From positions 620,001 to 684,000 of the forward strand of contig NZ_CP039740.1 of NCBI RefSeq assembly GCF_005153485.1: DNA of 64,000 nt, in the 5' to 3' direction. Origin of the DNA: Pseudolabrys sp. FHR47 (GTDB lineage: Bacteria > Pseudomonadota > Alphaproteobacteria > Rhizobiales > Xanthobacteraceae). Each line of letters opens with the position of its first letter. Positions within the stretch are counted from its first letter, which is position 1. Shown here piece after piece: positions 36,034 through 43,751 of this stretch. The notes under the pieces are model-generated. The model did not search any database and had not been told where the DNA came from. It saw nothing but the letters and a program-made list of their open reading frames with translations. The position numbers were made by a program, and so were the translations under genes.

Positions 36034-36807
36034 TTAAAGAGCGGCGTAGGTTTGCGGCAGCAGGCGCGCCAGCCGCGCCGCCCATGCGATTTCGCCTTGT
36101 TCGTCGGCGATCAGGTCCTGACGAATCTCGATGGCAATGTGATGCAGGGCGCGCTGTTCGCCATGCGTGGGGATCGTGTAGTCGGTGAGATCGTCGACGC
36201 GATAAGGTTCGTTATCGCCGACCGTGAGATCGCCTTCGGCCTCCAGCACGGCTTTCAGCCGCTTCGAAAAGCGATCGTCGCGATTGTACAGCACGCCGGC
36301 ATGCCAGGGCCGGACGAAGCCCTTGTAGACCGGCGTGAAGCTGTGCATCGCCACCAGAGCGACCGGCCGCCCGCTTTGCAGGCGGCGATTCAGTTCGGTT
36401 TCGATGGCGTCGTGGTACGGCCGGAAAATTTCGGTCACGCGCGCCGATTTTTGCGCTTCGCTCAATCCGATGTTGCCTGGTATGGCGGTTAGTTCGCTGA
36501 TCTCCGGCATCGATGACGGCACGCCCGGTGGCCTGTTGCAGTCGATCACCAGGCGCGAATAGTTCTGCTGGATCAGGACGGCATCGAGCGTATCGGCAAG
36601 GTGGCGCGATACGCCGGCGATGCCGATGTCCCAGCCGATGTGACGCGCGCGCTCTTCGTCCGACACGCCGAGATCGCCCAGCGCGCGGGGAATGCGGTTA
36701 CCGGCGTGATCGGCGACCAGAAGCAAAGGCGACGTGCCGTCAGCATTATGGATTGTGACGGGCGAGGGCTCGTCCGGAGCCAGCAGGGCGGTCAGTTTTG
36801 CGTCCAT
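36034..36807 (-). CDS. N-formylglutamate amidohydrolase-family protein
   Basis: A 257-residue HutG-like (FGase) protein with LLLVADHAGNRIPRAL near the N-terminus, DIGIAGVSRHLADTLDAVLI, NYSRLVIDCNRPP and MHSFTPVYKGFVRPWHAGVL. The family hydrolyses N-formylglutamate in histidine breakdown, but many stand-alone members have unproven substrates. No hut genes are nearby, so only the family is claimed. Confidence 0.85.
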   Translation of the reverse strand: MDAKLTALLAPDEPSPVTIHNADGTSPLLLVADHAGNRIPRALGDLGVSDEERARHIGWDIGIAGVSRHLADTLDAVLIQQNYSRLVIDCNRPPGVPSSMPEISELTAIPGNIGLSEAQKSARVTEIFRPYHDAIETELNRRLQSGRPVALVAMHSFTPVYKGFVRPWHAGVLYNRDDRFSKRLKAVLEAEGDLTVGDNEPYRVDDLTDYTIPTHGEQRALHHIAIEIRQDLIADEQGEIAWAARLARLLPQTYAAL

Positions 36808-36818
36808 ATCGGCCTTCT

Positions 36819-36876
36819 AAAGCGTTTTCGAGCGAAGTGGAAACCGGTTCGCGTGAAGAAAACGCGTCAAAACAAT
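36819..36876. repeat. Palindromic repeat of the AAGCGTTTTC type
   Basis: Inverted pieces AGCGTTTTC...GAAAACGC and GAAACCGGTTCGCG form a cruciform-capable unit. Elements of this wording are, from memory, scattered in many Rhizobiales genomes. It lies in the divergent promoter region between the amidohydrolase and transglutaminase-fold genes. Confidence 0.6.
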
Positions 36877-36947
36877 ATGGCAGATAGTATGCAACGATTT
36901 TTACCGTGGAGCGTATGATATCAAACATATCAGGTCATGGAGTTTGT

Positions 36948-37760
36948 ATGAAAATCCGCGCGGGCTACGAAATAGCCTACGACTGCCCGCAACCGACGCC
37001 GATGATTCTGCAGTTGAGTGTGCATCCGTCACGCACGCCTGATCTGATGAGCTGGGATCGCATCAATTTTGAGCCGCCAATTCCGGCCCGTACCTATCAC
37101 GATGCATTCGGCAACTTCTGCCATGTGATTACCGCCCCGAAAGGCCGGCTGAAAATTACGGCGGACTTCACGATCCAGGACAGCGGCAGAACCGATCCGG
37201 TTGTCGCCAATGCCTATCAGCATGCGCTGTCCGAATTGCCGCCCGACGTACTGGTTTATCTCCTGGGCAGCCGCTACTGCGAAACCGATCGTCTCAGCGA
37301 CGTGGCGTGGAAGACGTTCGGTCACCTGCCTGCGGGCTGGTCGCTGGTGCAGGCGGTCTGCGACTACGTGCACAACCACATCACGTTCGGCTATGAACAT
37401 GCCGATCCGACCATGTCGGCCTGGGAGGTCTACAACAAGCGGCGTGGCGTCTGCCGCGACTTCGCTCATCTCGCCATCACCTTTTGCCGGTGTCTCAATA
37501 TCCCGGCGCGCTATTGCACCGGTTATCTCGGCGATATAGGCATGCCGCCGCCTTATGCGCCCGGCGATTTCGCGGCGTGGATGGAAGTCTACCTCGGCGG
37601 CGCCTGGCATCTGTTCGACCCGCGCAATAATGTGCCGCGCATCGGCCGCATCCTGATGGCGCGCGGGCGCGATGCCACCGACGTCGCCATTGTGACGTCG
37701 TTTGGCCTGTGCACGCTGGCGGGGTTTAAGGTGATTACCGACGAAGTCGCGTCGGCATAA
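36948..37760 (+). CDS. Transglutaminase-fold protein lacking the catalytic His
   Basis: The 270-residue protein is a third transglutaminase-like protein, separate from the cluster at 15-22 kb. The Cys is present in KRRGVCRDFAHLAITFCRCL (about residue 168) and the Asp in WHLFDPRNN, but the His expected in the DxHAW position reads DFAAWMEVYLGG, so the catalytic His is Ala. ATG 36948 is preferred over 36906 because GGAG lies six bases upstream and the family starts MKIRAGYEIAYDC. Activity may be lost or altered; a binding role is possible. Confidence 0.85.
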   Translation: MKIRAGYEIAYDCPQPTPMILQLSVHPSRTPDLMSWDRINFEPPIPARTYHDAFGNFCHVITAPKGRLKITADFTIQDSGRTDPVVANAYQHALSELPPDVLVYLLGSRYCETDRLSDVAWKTFGHLPAGWSLVQAVCDYVHNHITFGYEHADPTMSAWEVYNKRRGVCRDFAHLAITFCRCLNIPARYCTGYLGDIGMPPPYAPGDFAAWMEVYLGGAWHLFDPRNNVPRIGRILMARGRDATDVAIVTSFGLCTLAGFKVITDEVASA

Positions 37761-37764
37761 TTCA

Positions 37765-37786
37765 CGGCAGGCAAGATCGCCTGCCG
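37765..37786. terminator. Hairpin between convergent genes
   Basis: A perfect 8-bp stem (37765-37772 with 37779-37786) and six-base loop lies just after the transglutaminase-fold gene and just beyond the infA stop, acting for both strands. Confidence 0.65.
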
Positions 37787-37797
37787 GTCCGATCCAG

Positions 37798-38070
37798 CTA
37801 GCGGCGGCGGAAATTCGGCCGGCGCTGCGCCGGCGCCGATGTCGGGGCGTCGCCTTTGTGCCGGAAACTGATGCGGCCGCGCTGCAGGTCGTAGGGCGAC
37901 ATTTCCACGATCACCCGGTCGCCGACACCGGTGCGGATGCGGAATTTGCGCATCTTGCCGGCGGTGTAGGCCAGCACCTCGTGCTCGTTATCGAGCTTCA
38001 CCCGGAAATTGCCGTCCGGCAACACTTCGGTCACCGTCCCGTCGAACTCCAGCATTTCTTCTTTCGGCAT
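37798..38070 (-). CDS. infA: Translation initiation factor IF-1
   Basis: This is an S1/OB-fold protein with the conserved IF-1 core: [40 protein letters not shown] and [20 protein letters not shown]. It binds the ribosomal A site region during initiation. At 90 residues it exceeds the usual 72 because of a C-terminal Ala/Pro/Arg-rich extension ending RRPNFRRR. It follows the RNA helicase gene behind a terminator. Some genomes of this group carry more than one infA; which copy this is cannot be told. Confidence 0.95.
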   Translation of the reverse strand: MPKEEMLEFDGTVTEVLPDGNFRVKLDNEHEVLAYTAGKMRKFRIRTGVGDRVIVEMSPYDLQRGRISFRHKGDAPTSAPAQRRPNFRRR

Positions 38071-38135
38071 CCAAATCCTCTCCCGGTCGGCCGCGCCCTA
38101 TCAGGGGCGGGCTACCTTTATCCGAAAAACCGATC

Positions 38136-38169
38136 CCTCCCCAAGGCCGTTTTTCGGCCTTTGGGGAGG
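38136..38169 (-). terminator. Intrinsic terminator after rhlE
   Basis: A 14-bp stem with one bulge (38136-38149 with 38155-38169) and a T-rich loop lies between the rhlE stop and infA. On the minus strand a T-run follows within ten bases. It separates rhlE from infA transcription. Confidence 0.75.
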
Positions 38170-38185
38170 TAATTCAGTCGATAGT

Positions 38186-39664
38186 TCAGCGCGGCGCGTG
38201 GCTGCGCGGGCGGTTCGGGCCTCGCTGCATGAACTTCATGCCGCCAATGTTCTCGGCACCGCCATTGCCGCCGGCCGCCGCCACCGGGCGGTTGCCGTTG
38301 CGCTGGCCGTTCTGGTGGCCGCCATTGGGATGACCCTTGGCGCGCTGCGGACGCGGCTGACCCTGCTCGCCATGAGCTGAGCCATGACCCTGACCGCCAT
38401 GACCTTGACCACCATGACCCTGGCCGTTGCGGCCGCGGTTCTGACCATTGCCGCCGCGGCGGTTGCCACCGGCATTGCGGCCATTGGCGTGGTGATGCGG
38501 CGCCGGCTCGCCGGCGGGCCGGCTGGCTGAGCGACCGGTGCGCTTGTCCTCGGATGGGATCTTGATGCGGATGGTGCGCTCGATGTCGCGCAGGAAGCCG
38601 TTCTCTTCGTGATCGCAGAACGAGATGGCGACGCCGTCGCGGCCGGCGCGCGCGGTGCGGCCGATGCGATGCACATAGGATTCCGGAATGTTCGGCAGAT
38701 CGTAATTGACGACATGGCTGATGCCGTCGACGTCGATGCCGCGCGCGGCGATGTCGGTCGCGATCAGGATGCGCAACGAGCCATCACGGAACTGGGCGAG
38801 CACGCGCTCGCGCTGGTTCTGCGACTTGTTGCCGTGGATCGCCGCCGAAGGCAGGCCGGCGGTCTCGAGCTGACGCACAACCTTGTCGGCGCCGTGCTTG
38901 GTGCGGGTGAACACCAGCACGCGGTCGATAGTCTCGGACTTGATGACCTCGACCAAAAGGCCCGGCTTCGCCGACTTTTCGGTGAGGATCACGCGCTGCG
39001 CGATGCGCTCGACAGTGGTCGATTCCGGCGTCACCGACACGCGCTCCGGATTCTTGAGCATCGACTCGGCAAGCTGGGTGATTTCCTTCGGCATGGTGGC
39101 CGAGAAGAACAAGGTCTGCCGCTTCTGCGGCAGCATCGATACAATTTTCTTGATGTCGCGGATGAAGCCCATGTCGAGCATGCGGTCGGCTTCGTCGAGC
39201 ACCAGGATTTCGACCTGATCGAGCACGACCGAACGCTGCTGAACGAGATCGAGCAGACGGCCCGGCGTCGCTACCAGCACTTCGGCGCCGCGCGCCATGC
39301 CGCGGGATTGCCGGTTGATCGGCACGCCGCCGATGGCGAGTTCGATCGTCAGCGGGCGGATGTGCCGGCCATAGGTGCGGAAGCTGTCGGCGATCTGGCC
39401 GGACAGTTCGCGCGTCGGCGACAAGACCAGCACGCGCGCGGCCTTCTGCATCGGGCGCATGCGGTTGTTGACGATGTGGTTGAGGATCGGCAGCGCGAAC
39501 GAGGCGGTCTTGCCGGTGCCGGTCTGGGCGATGCCGACAATGTCGCGGCCCGTCAGAGCGACGGGGATGGTCTGGGCCTGGATCGGGGTGGGGGTTTCGT
39601 ATTTCTCTTCGGCGAGGGCACGAAGGATCGGTTCGGCGAGGCCGAAATTGTTGAAGTTAGTCAA
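38186..39664 (-). CDS. DEAD-box RNA helicase, RhlE type
   Basis: A 492-residue helicase with all core motifs in order: Q motif ETPTPIQAQTIPVAL, Walker A AQTGTGKTAS, PTRELSGQIAD, DEAD in LVLDEADRMLDMGF, SAT in LFFSATMPKE, and HRIGRTARAGRDG. After about residue 385 comes a low-complexity tail rich in Gly, Asn, His and Arg, including three GQGHG repeats, typical of an RNA-binding extension. It probably remodels structured RNA and ribosome intermediates, often in the cold. The long region upstream could carry a regulated leader. Confidence 0.92.
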   Translation of the reverse strand: MTNFNNFGLAEPILRALAEEKYETPTPIQAQTIPVALTGRDIVGIAQTGTGKTASFALPILNHIVNNRMRPMQKAARVLVLSPTRELSGQIADSFRTYGRHIRPLTIELAIGGVPINRQSRGMARGAEVLVATPGRLLDLVQQRSVVLDQVEILVLDEADRMLDMGFIRDIKKIVSMLPQKRQTLFFSATMPKEITQLAESMLKNPERVSVTPESTTVERIAQRVILTEKSAKPGLLVEVIKSETIDRVLVFTRTKHGADKVVRQLETAGLPSAAIHGNKSQNQRERVLAQFRDGSLRILIATDIAARGIDVDGISHVVNYDLPNIPESYVHRIGRTARAGRDGVAISFCDHEENGFLRDIERTIRIKIPSEDKRTGRSASRPAGEPAPHHHANGRNAGGNRRGGNGQNRGRNGQGHGGQGHGGQGHGSAHGEQGQPRPQRAKGHPNGGHQNGQRNGNRPVAAAGGNGGAENIGGMKFMQRGPNRPRSHAPR

Positions 39665-40031
39665 AACGTCTCTTTTCTAATGCGACGACACGACCGGGCA
39701 CGCTTCGCGCGCACGGCGGATCGGGGTTTCAAGACATCCCGCGTTGCCAGGGTTGCCGTGTCGGTTCAGGTGAGGCGGAAAAGGCGGGGCGAAAATCGTT
39801 TTGAAGGAAATTCGTGCACGCAGCCCGCGAGGAAGCTCGAATCGAGCCTACATCCGCAGGGCTGATATGACAGCGCCCGGTGTTCTTTTCAAGGCGAGAT
39901 TGGGCAATATCGCGCCGGAACGTGAACGAAATCGGCCCGGACGCGCGCAATCTGTCGCCGATAGACTTCCCCGCCCGGATCGTGGAAGGTCTTGGCCCCG
40001 TTGAAGCTTTTGACGTGTGGAGCTGCTTGAA
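39665..40031. other. Divergent region between rhlE and the CoA-transferase gene; no gene
   Basis: 367 bases without a convincing ORF or RNA gene. It must hold promoters for rhlE (minus) and the CoA transferase (plus). A long untranslated leader for the helicase gene would be in keeping with other cold-responsive helicases, but no specific element is visible. Confidence 0.4.
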
Positions 40032-41225
40032 ATGCCATTTCCCCGGGCGTCCTCGGCCTTGTCCCGATTTACCATTCTCGACCTTACCCGGGTCCGTTCG
40101 GGGCCGACCTGCGTTCGGCAGCTCGCCGACTGGGGCGCCAATGTCATCAAGATCGAGACCCCGCCACACCTGGAAAAGGGCGAAGGCCCGGGCGGCCCGC
40201 GCGACAATGCCGACTTCCAGAACCTGCATCGCAACAAGCGCAGCATCACGCTCGATCTGAAGTCGCCGCAGGGCCTCGCGGCTTTCAAGCGTCTGGTCGA
40301 AAAGGCCGACGTCGTGGTCGAGAACTTCCGCCCCGACGTGAAGGACCGCCTCGGCATCGACTACGAGTCGCTCAAGAAGATCAACAAGCGCATTGTCCTC
40401 GCCAGCATTTCCGGCTTCGGTCAGGACGGGCCCTATCGCGACCGCCCCGGCTTCGATCAGATCGCGCAGGGCATGGGCGGCCTGATGTCGATCACCGGCG
40501 AGCCGGGGCGCGGCCCGATGCGCGTCGGCATTCCGGTCGCCGATCTGTGCGCCGGTCTGTTTTGCGCGCTTGGCATCCAGACGGCACTGCTCGAGCGTGA
40601 AGTGTCGGGCGAAGGGCAGTGGGTCTCGACCTCGCTGCTGCAGGCGCAGGTCTTCATGCTCGACTTCCAGGCGGCGCGCTGGCTGCAGCACCATGAGGTC
40701 GCCGGTCAGGCCGGCAATGACCACCCGACCACCATCCCGACCGGCGTGTTCAAGACCGCCGACGGTTACATCAACATCGCTGTTGCCGGTCACGTGATCT
40801 GGGAGCGCTTATGTCACGCGCTCGGCGCGCCGGAGATGCTCGACAATCCCGACTTCAAGACTAACACCTTGCGCTCGAAGAACCGCCAGGCGGTCAACGA
40901 TGCGATCAACGCCAAGACCGTGCACAGGACCAGCGCCGAATGGATTGCGTTGTTCGAGAAGGCCGGCGTGCCGTCGGGGCCGATCAACTCGATCGATCAG
41001 GTGTTTGCCGACGAGCAGGTCAGGCATCTGAAGATCGCGCAGGATGGCATCAAGCCGAACGGTGAGACGCAGACTTTCGTCGGCCAGCCCTTCGTGCTGT
41101 CGCGCACGCCGAGCCGCATCGCCGCGACGCCGCCGAGCCAGGGCGAGCACACCGACGAGGTGCTCAAGGAATTCGGTTTCGCGCCCGACGAAATCGCCGC
41201 GCTACATCAGGCGAAAGCTGTCTAA
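40032..41225 (+). CDS. CaiB/BaiF-type CoA transferase (class III)
   Basis: The 397-residue protein has the family III CoA-transferase pattern: LDLTRVRSGPTCVRQLADWG near the N-terminus, ITLDLKSPQGLAAFKRLVEK, VVVENFRPDVKDRLGIDY and GFGQDGPYRDRPGFDQIAQG. The family Asp would be about residue 165-170, in the segment around GIPVADLCAG. It moves CoA between carboxylic acids. Genes for an enoyl-CoA hydratase and a semialdehyde dehydrogenase follow, indicating degradation of an unknown acid. ATG 40032 is preferred over GTG 40017. Confidence 0.87.
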   Translation: MPFPRASSALSRFTILDLTRVRSGPTCVRQLADWGANVIKIETPPHLEKGEGPGGPRDNADFQNLHRNKRSITLDLKSPQGLAAFKRLVEKADVVVENFRPDVKDRLGIDYESLKKINKRIVLASISGFGQDGPYRDRPGFDQIAQGMGGLMSITGEPGRGPMRVGIPVADLCAGLFCALGIQTALLEREVSGEGQWVSTSLLQAQVFMLDFQAARWLQHHEVAGQAGNDHPTTIPTGVFKTADGYINIAVAGHVIWERLCHALGAPEMLDNPDFKTNTLRSKNRQAVNDAINAKTVHRTSAEWIALFEKAGVPSGPINSIDQVFADEQVRHLKIAQDGIKPNGETQTFVGQPFVLSRTPSRIAATPPSQGEHTDEVLKEFGFAPDEIAALHQAKAV

Positions 41226-41237
41226 AGGACTGTGGAA

Positions 41238-42038
41238 ATGAACGCGCCCGTGAAGACCGACAAGATGCTCTCCCGCAAGGAGGGCCAGGTCGGCTATCTC
41301 ACATTCAACAATCCCGACAAGCTCAACGCCGTGTCGCTCGACATGTGGGAAGCGGCCGAGAGCTATCTCGACGAGTTCAAGCGCGACGACAACATCCGCG
41401 TCGTCATCGTCACCGGCGCCGGCGGCAAGGCCTTCGTGTCCGGCGCCGACATCTCGAAGTTCGCCAGCGAGCGCTCCAGCAAGGAAGCCTCCGATCGTTA
41501 CAACGAAGCGGTCGACCGCGCTTACGGTGCCTTCTATGACTTCCCCAAGCCGACCATCGCCATGATCCGCGGCTATTGCGTCGGCGGCGGCGTTGGACTG
41601 GCGCTGGCCTGCGACATGCGCATTTGCACCGAGGCGTCCAAGTTCGCGGTGCCCGCGGCCAAGCTGTCGCTCGGCTATCGCTTTTCCGGCCTCAAGAAGC
41701 TCGTTGACGTCGTCGGCCCGTCCTTCGCCAAGGAAATCTTCTACACCGCACGGCAGTTCACCGCGCAGGAGGCGCACGGCATGGGCCTCGTCAATCGCGT
41801 GGTGCCCGACGGTGAACTGGAAGCCTATGTGCAGAACTATGCCGAGACCATCGCCGGCAATGCGCCGCTCACGGTCGACTCGGTCAAGTTCATCGTCAAT
41901 GAAATCCTCAAGGACCCCGCCGACCGCGACATGGACAAGGCGGAAGCCATGGTCCAGGCCTGCTTCGCGTCGAGCGATTACATCGAGGGCCGCAAGGCCT
42001 TCATGGAAAAGCGCAAGCCGAAATTCACGGGCAAATAA
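41238..42038 (+). CDS. Enoyl-CoA hydratase/isomerase family protein
   Basis: A 266-residue crotonase-fold enzyme with oxyanion-hole segments GAGGKAFVSGADISKFA (about residues 57-73) and GYCVGGGVGLALACDMRICT (about 110-129). Here the first catalytic Glu position of standard hydratases reads VGGGVGLAL, so the activity may be isomerase- or hydrolase-like. It starts 12 bases after the CoA-transferase gene, so the two are co-transcribed. Confidence 0.87.
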   Translation: MNAPVKTDKMLSRKEGQVGYLTFNNPDKLNAVSLDMWEAAESYLDEFKRDDNIRVVIVTGAGGKAFVSGADISKFASERSSKEASDRYNEAVDRAYGAFYDFPKPTIAMIRGYCVGGGVGLALACDMRICTEASKFAVPAAKLSLGYRFSGLKKLVDVVGPSFAKEIFYTARQFTAQEAHGMGLVNRVVPDGELEAYVQNYAETIAGNAPLTVDSVKFIVNEILKDPADRDMDKAEAMVQACFASSDYIEGRKAFMEKRKPKFTGK

Positions 42039-42159
42039 GCCCGCATATTTGTTCCGAATTATCTTTCGCAGCGCAACGACAGGGTGCTGTGGCCGCAGCA
42101 TGCTGAAAGTGCTAAGGCACGCGCCGAGTTGAGTGGACACCGGGAACACGAGGTTCGAT

Positions 42160-43587
42160 ATGTATACCGATCTCAAGCTTTACATCGACGGCCAGTGGCT
42201 GGGCGCGGACAACCGCAAGAGCGAGGACGTCATCAATCCCGCGACCGGCAAGGTGCTGGCCAGGCTGCCGCACGCCTCGAAGGCCGATCTCGATGCCGCG
42301 CTCGCCGCCGCCAACAAGGCGTTCGGCGCCTGGAGCAAAACCTCGGCCTATGACCGTTCGAACTTCCTGCGCAAGGCGGCGATGCTGATGCGCGAACGCG
42401 CCGACCACATCGCGCGCGTGCAGACGCAGGAGCAGGGCAAGCCGTTCCCGGAATCGCGCATTGAGGTCATGACCTCCGCCGACATTACGGACTGGTATGC
42501 CGAGGAAGGCCGTAGAGCTTATGGCCGCATCGTGCCGGGCCGCGTGAAGGGCATCCGCCAGATCGTCACGCAGGAGCCGGTCGGCGTCGCCGCTGCCTTC
42601 ACGCCGTGGAATTTCCCGACGCTGACGCCGATCCGCAAGATCGCCGGTGCACTCGCCGCGGGCTGCACGCTCATCATCAAGGCCTCGGAAGAAGTGCCGG
42701 GTGGCTGCGTCGAACTGGTGAAATGCTTCGCCGATGCCGGTTTGCCGGCGGGCGTGCTCAATCTCGTCTTCGGCGTGCCGGCCGAAGTGTCCGAGCACAT
42801 CATCCCGTCGCCGATCGTCAAGAAAGTGTCGTTCACCGGCTCGGTACCGGTCGGCAAGCATCTCGCCGCCATGGCGGCGCGCGGCATGAAGCGCGCCACC
42901 ATGGAGCTTGGCGGCCATTCGCCGGTGCTGGTGTTCGACGATGCCGACCCGATCAAGGCGGCCGACACCATTGCCGCATTCAAATATCGCAATGCCGGGC
43001 AGGTCTGTATCTCGCCGACTCGCTTCTATGTGCAGGAGAAGAACTACAACAAGTTCGTCGAGCGCTTCGTCGAATACGCCAAGGGCCTCAAGCTCGGCGA
43101 CGGCCTCGACAAGGACACCAAGATGGGTCCGCTCGCCAATCCGCGTCGGCTCGATGCGATGGAGTCCTTCGTCAACGACGCCAAGGCGCGCGGCGGCAAG
43201 ATCGCGACCGGCGGCAACCGCGTCGGCAACCAGGGCTTCTTCTTCGAGCCGACCGTGATCACCGACATTCCGGACGACTCGAAGATCATGACCGAGGAGC
43301 CGTTCGGCCCGCTGGCGCCGATCGTGCCGTTCAAGACCTTCGATGAAGTGATCGAGCGCGCCAACTCGCTGCCCTTCGGGCTGGCCTCCTATGCCTTCAC
43401 GACGTCGTCGGCGACCGCCAATGCGGTAGGCGACGCCATCCAGGCCGGTATGGTCGGTATCAACTCTGTGATGGTGTCGACGCCGGAAACGCCGTTCGGC
43501 GGCGTCAAGGATTCCGGCTATGGCTCGGAAGGCGGCATCGAAGGCCTGCAGGCTTATCTGAACACGAAGTTCATCAGCCAGGCTTAG
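42160..43587 (+). CDS. NAD(P)-dependent aldehyde / succinate-semialdehyde dehydrogenase
   Basis: The 475-residue ALDH has VAAFTPWNFPTLTPIRKIAG, KKVSFTGSVPVGKHLA, catalytic Glu in ATMELGGHSPVLVFDDAD (about residue 250) and catalytic Cys in YRNAGQVCISPTRFYV (about 284). The proximity to GabD-type sequences (MVGINSVMVSTPETPFGGVK) supports a semialdehyde substrate. ATG 42160 is preferred to GTG 42133 since GAGG lies at proper distance. It lies 121 bases after the hydratase gene and may share its promoter. Confidence 0.88.
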   Translation: MYTDLKLYIDGQWLGADNRKSEDVINPATGKVLARLPHASKADLDAALAAANKAFGAWSKTSAYDRSNFLRKAAMLMRERADHIARVQTQEQGKPFPESRIEVMTSADITDWYAEEGRRAYGRIVPGRVKGIRQIVTQEPVGVAAAFTPWNFPTLTPIRKIAGALAAGCTLIIKASEEVPGGCVELVKCFADAGLPAGVLNLVFGVPAEVSEHIIPSPIVKKVSFTGSVPVGKHLAAMAARGMKRATMELGGHSPVLVFDDADPIKAADTIAAFKYRNAGQVCISPTRFYVQEKNYNKFVERFVEYAKGLKLGDGLDKDTKMGPLANPRRLDAMESFVNDAKARGGKIATGGNRVGNQGFFFEPTVITDIPDDSKIMTEEPFGPLAPIVPFKTFDEVIERANSLPFGLASYAFTTSSATANAVGDAIQAGMVGINSVMVSTPETPFGGVKDSGYGSEGGIEGLQAYLNTKFISQA

Positions 43588-43738
43588 CTTCTTCTTCCCC
43601 TCTCCCCTTGTGGGAGAGGGTGGCGAGCAGCGTGAGCTGCGAGCCGGGTGAGGGGTCGGAGTCTGCGATCAGCGCAGACCCCTCACCCGCCTTCGCTTCG
43701 CTCAGGCACCCTCTCCCACAAGGGGAGAGGGAAGAACG
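43588..43738. repeat. Mosaic intergenic repeat, copy C (long inverted arrangement)
   Basis: CCCTCTCCCCTTGTGGGAGA at the left and its inverted copy at the right (ending ACAAGGGGAGAGGG) bracket inner inverted blocks GGTGAGGGGTC and GACCCCTCACC. It lies between two convergent genes and can act as a bidirectional terminator. Confidence 0.8.
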
Positions 43739-43751
43739 GCAGGAGCCCTTA

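Noticed and set aside
36034..36807. Assignment as HutG of the histidine pathway
   Set aside because: No hut genes are nearby and stand-alone members of the family have varied or unknown substrates; only the family name is kept.
38380..38430. Short tandem direct repeats resembling a minisatellite or CRISPR
   Set aside because: They encode GQGHG repeats in the RhlE tail; there are no unique spacers and the frame is kept.
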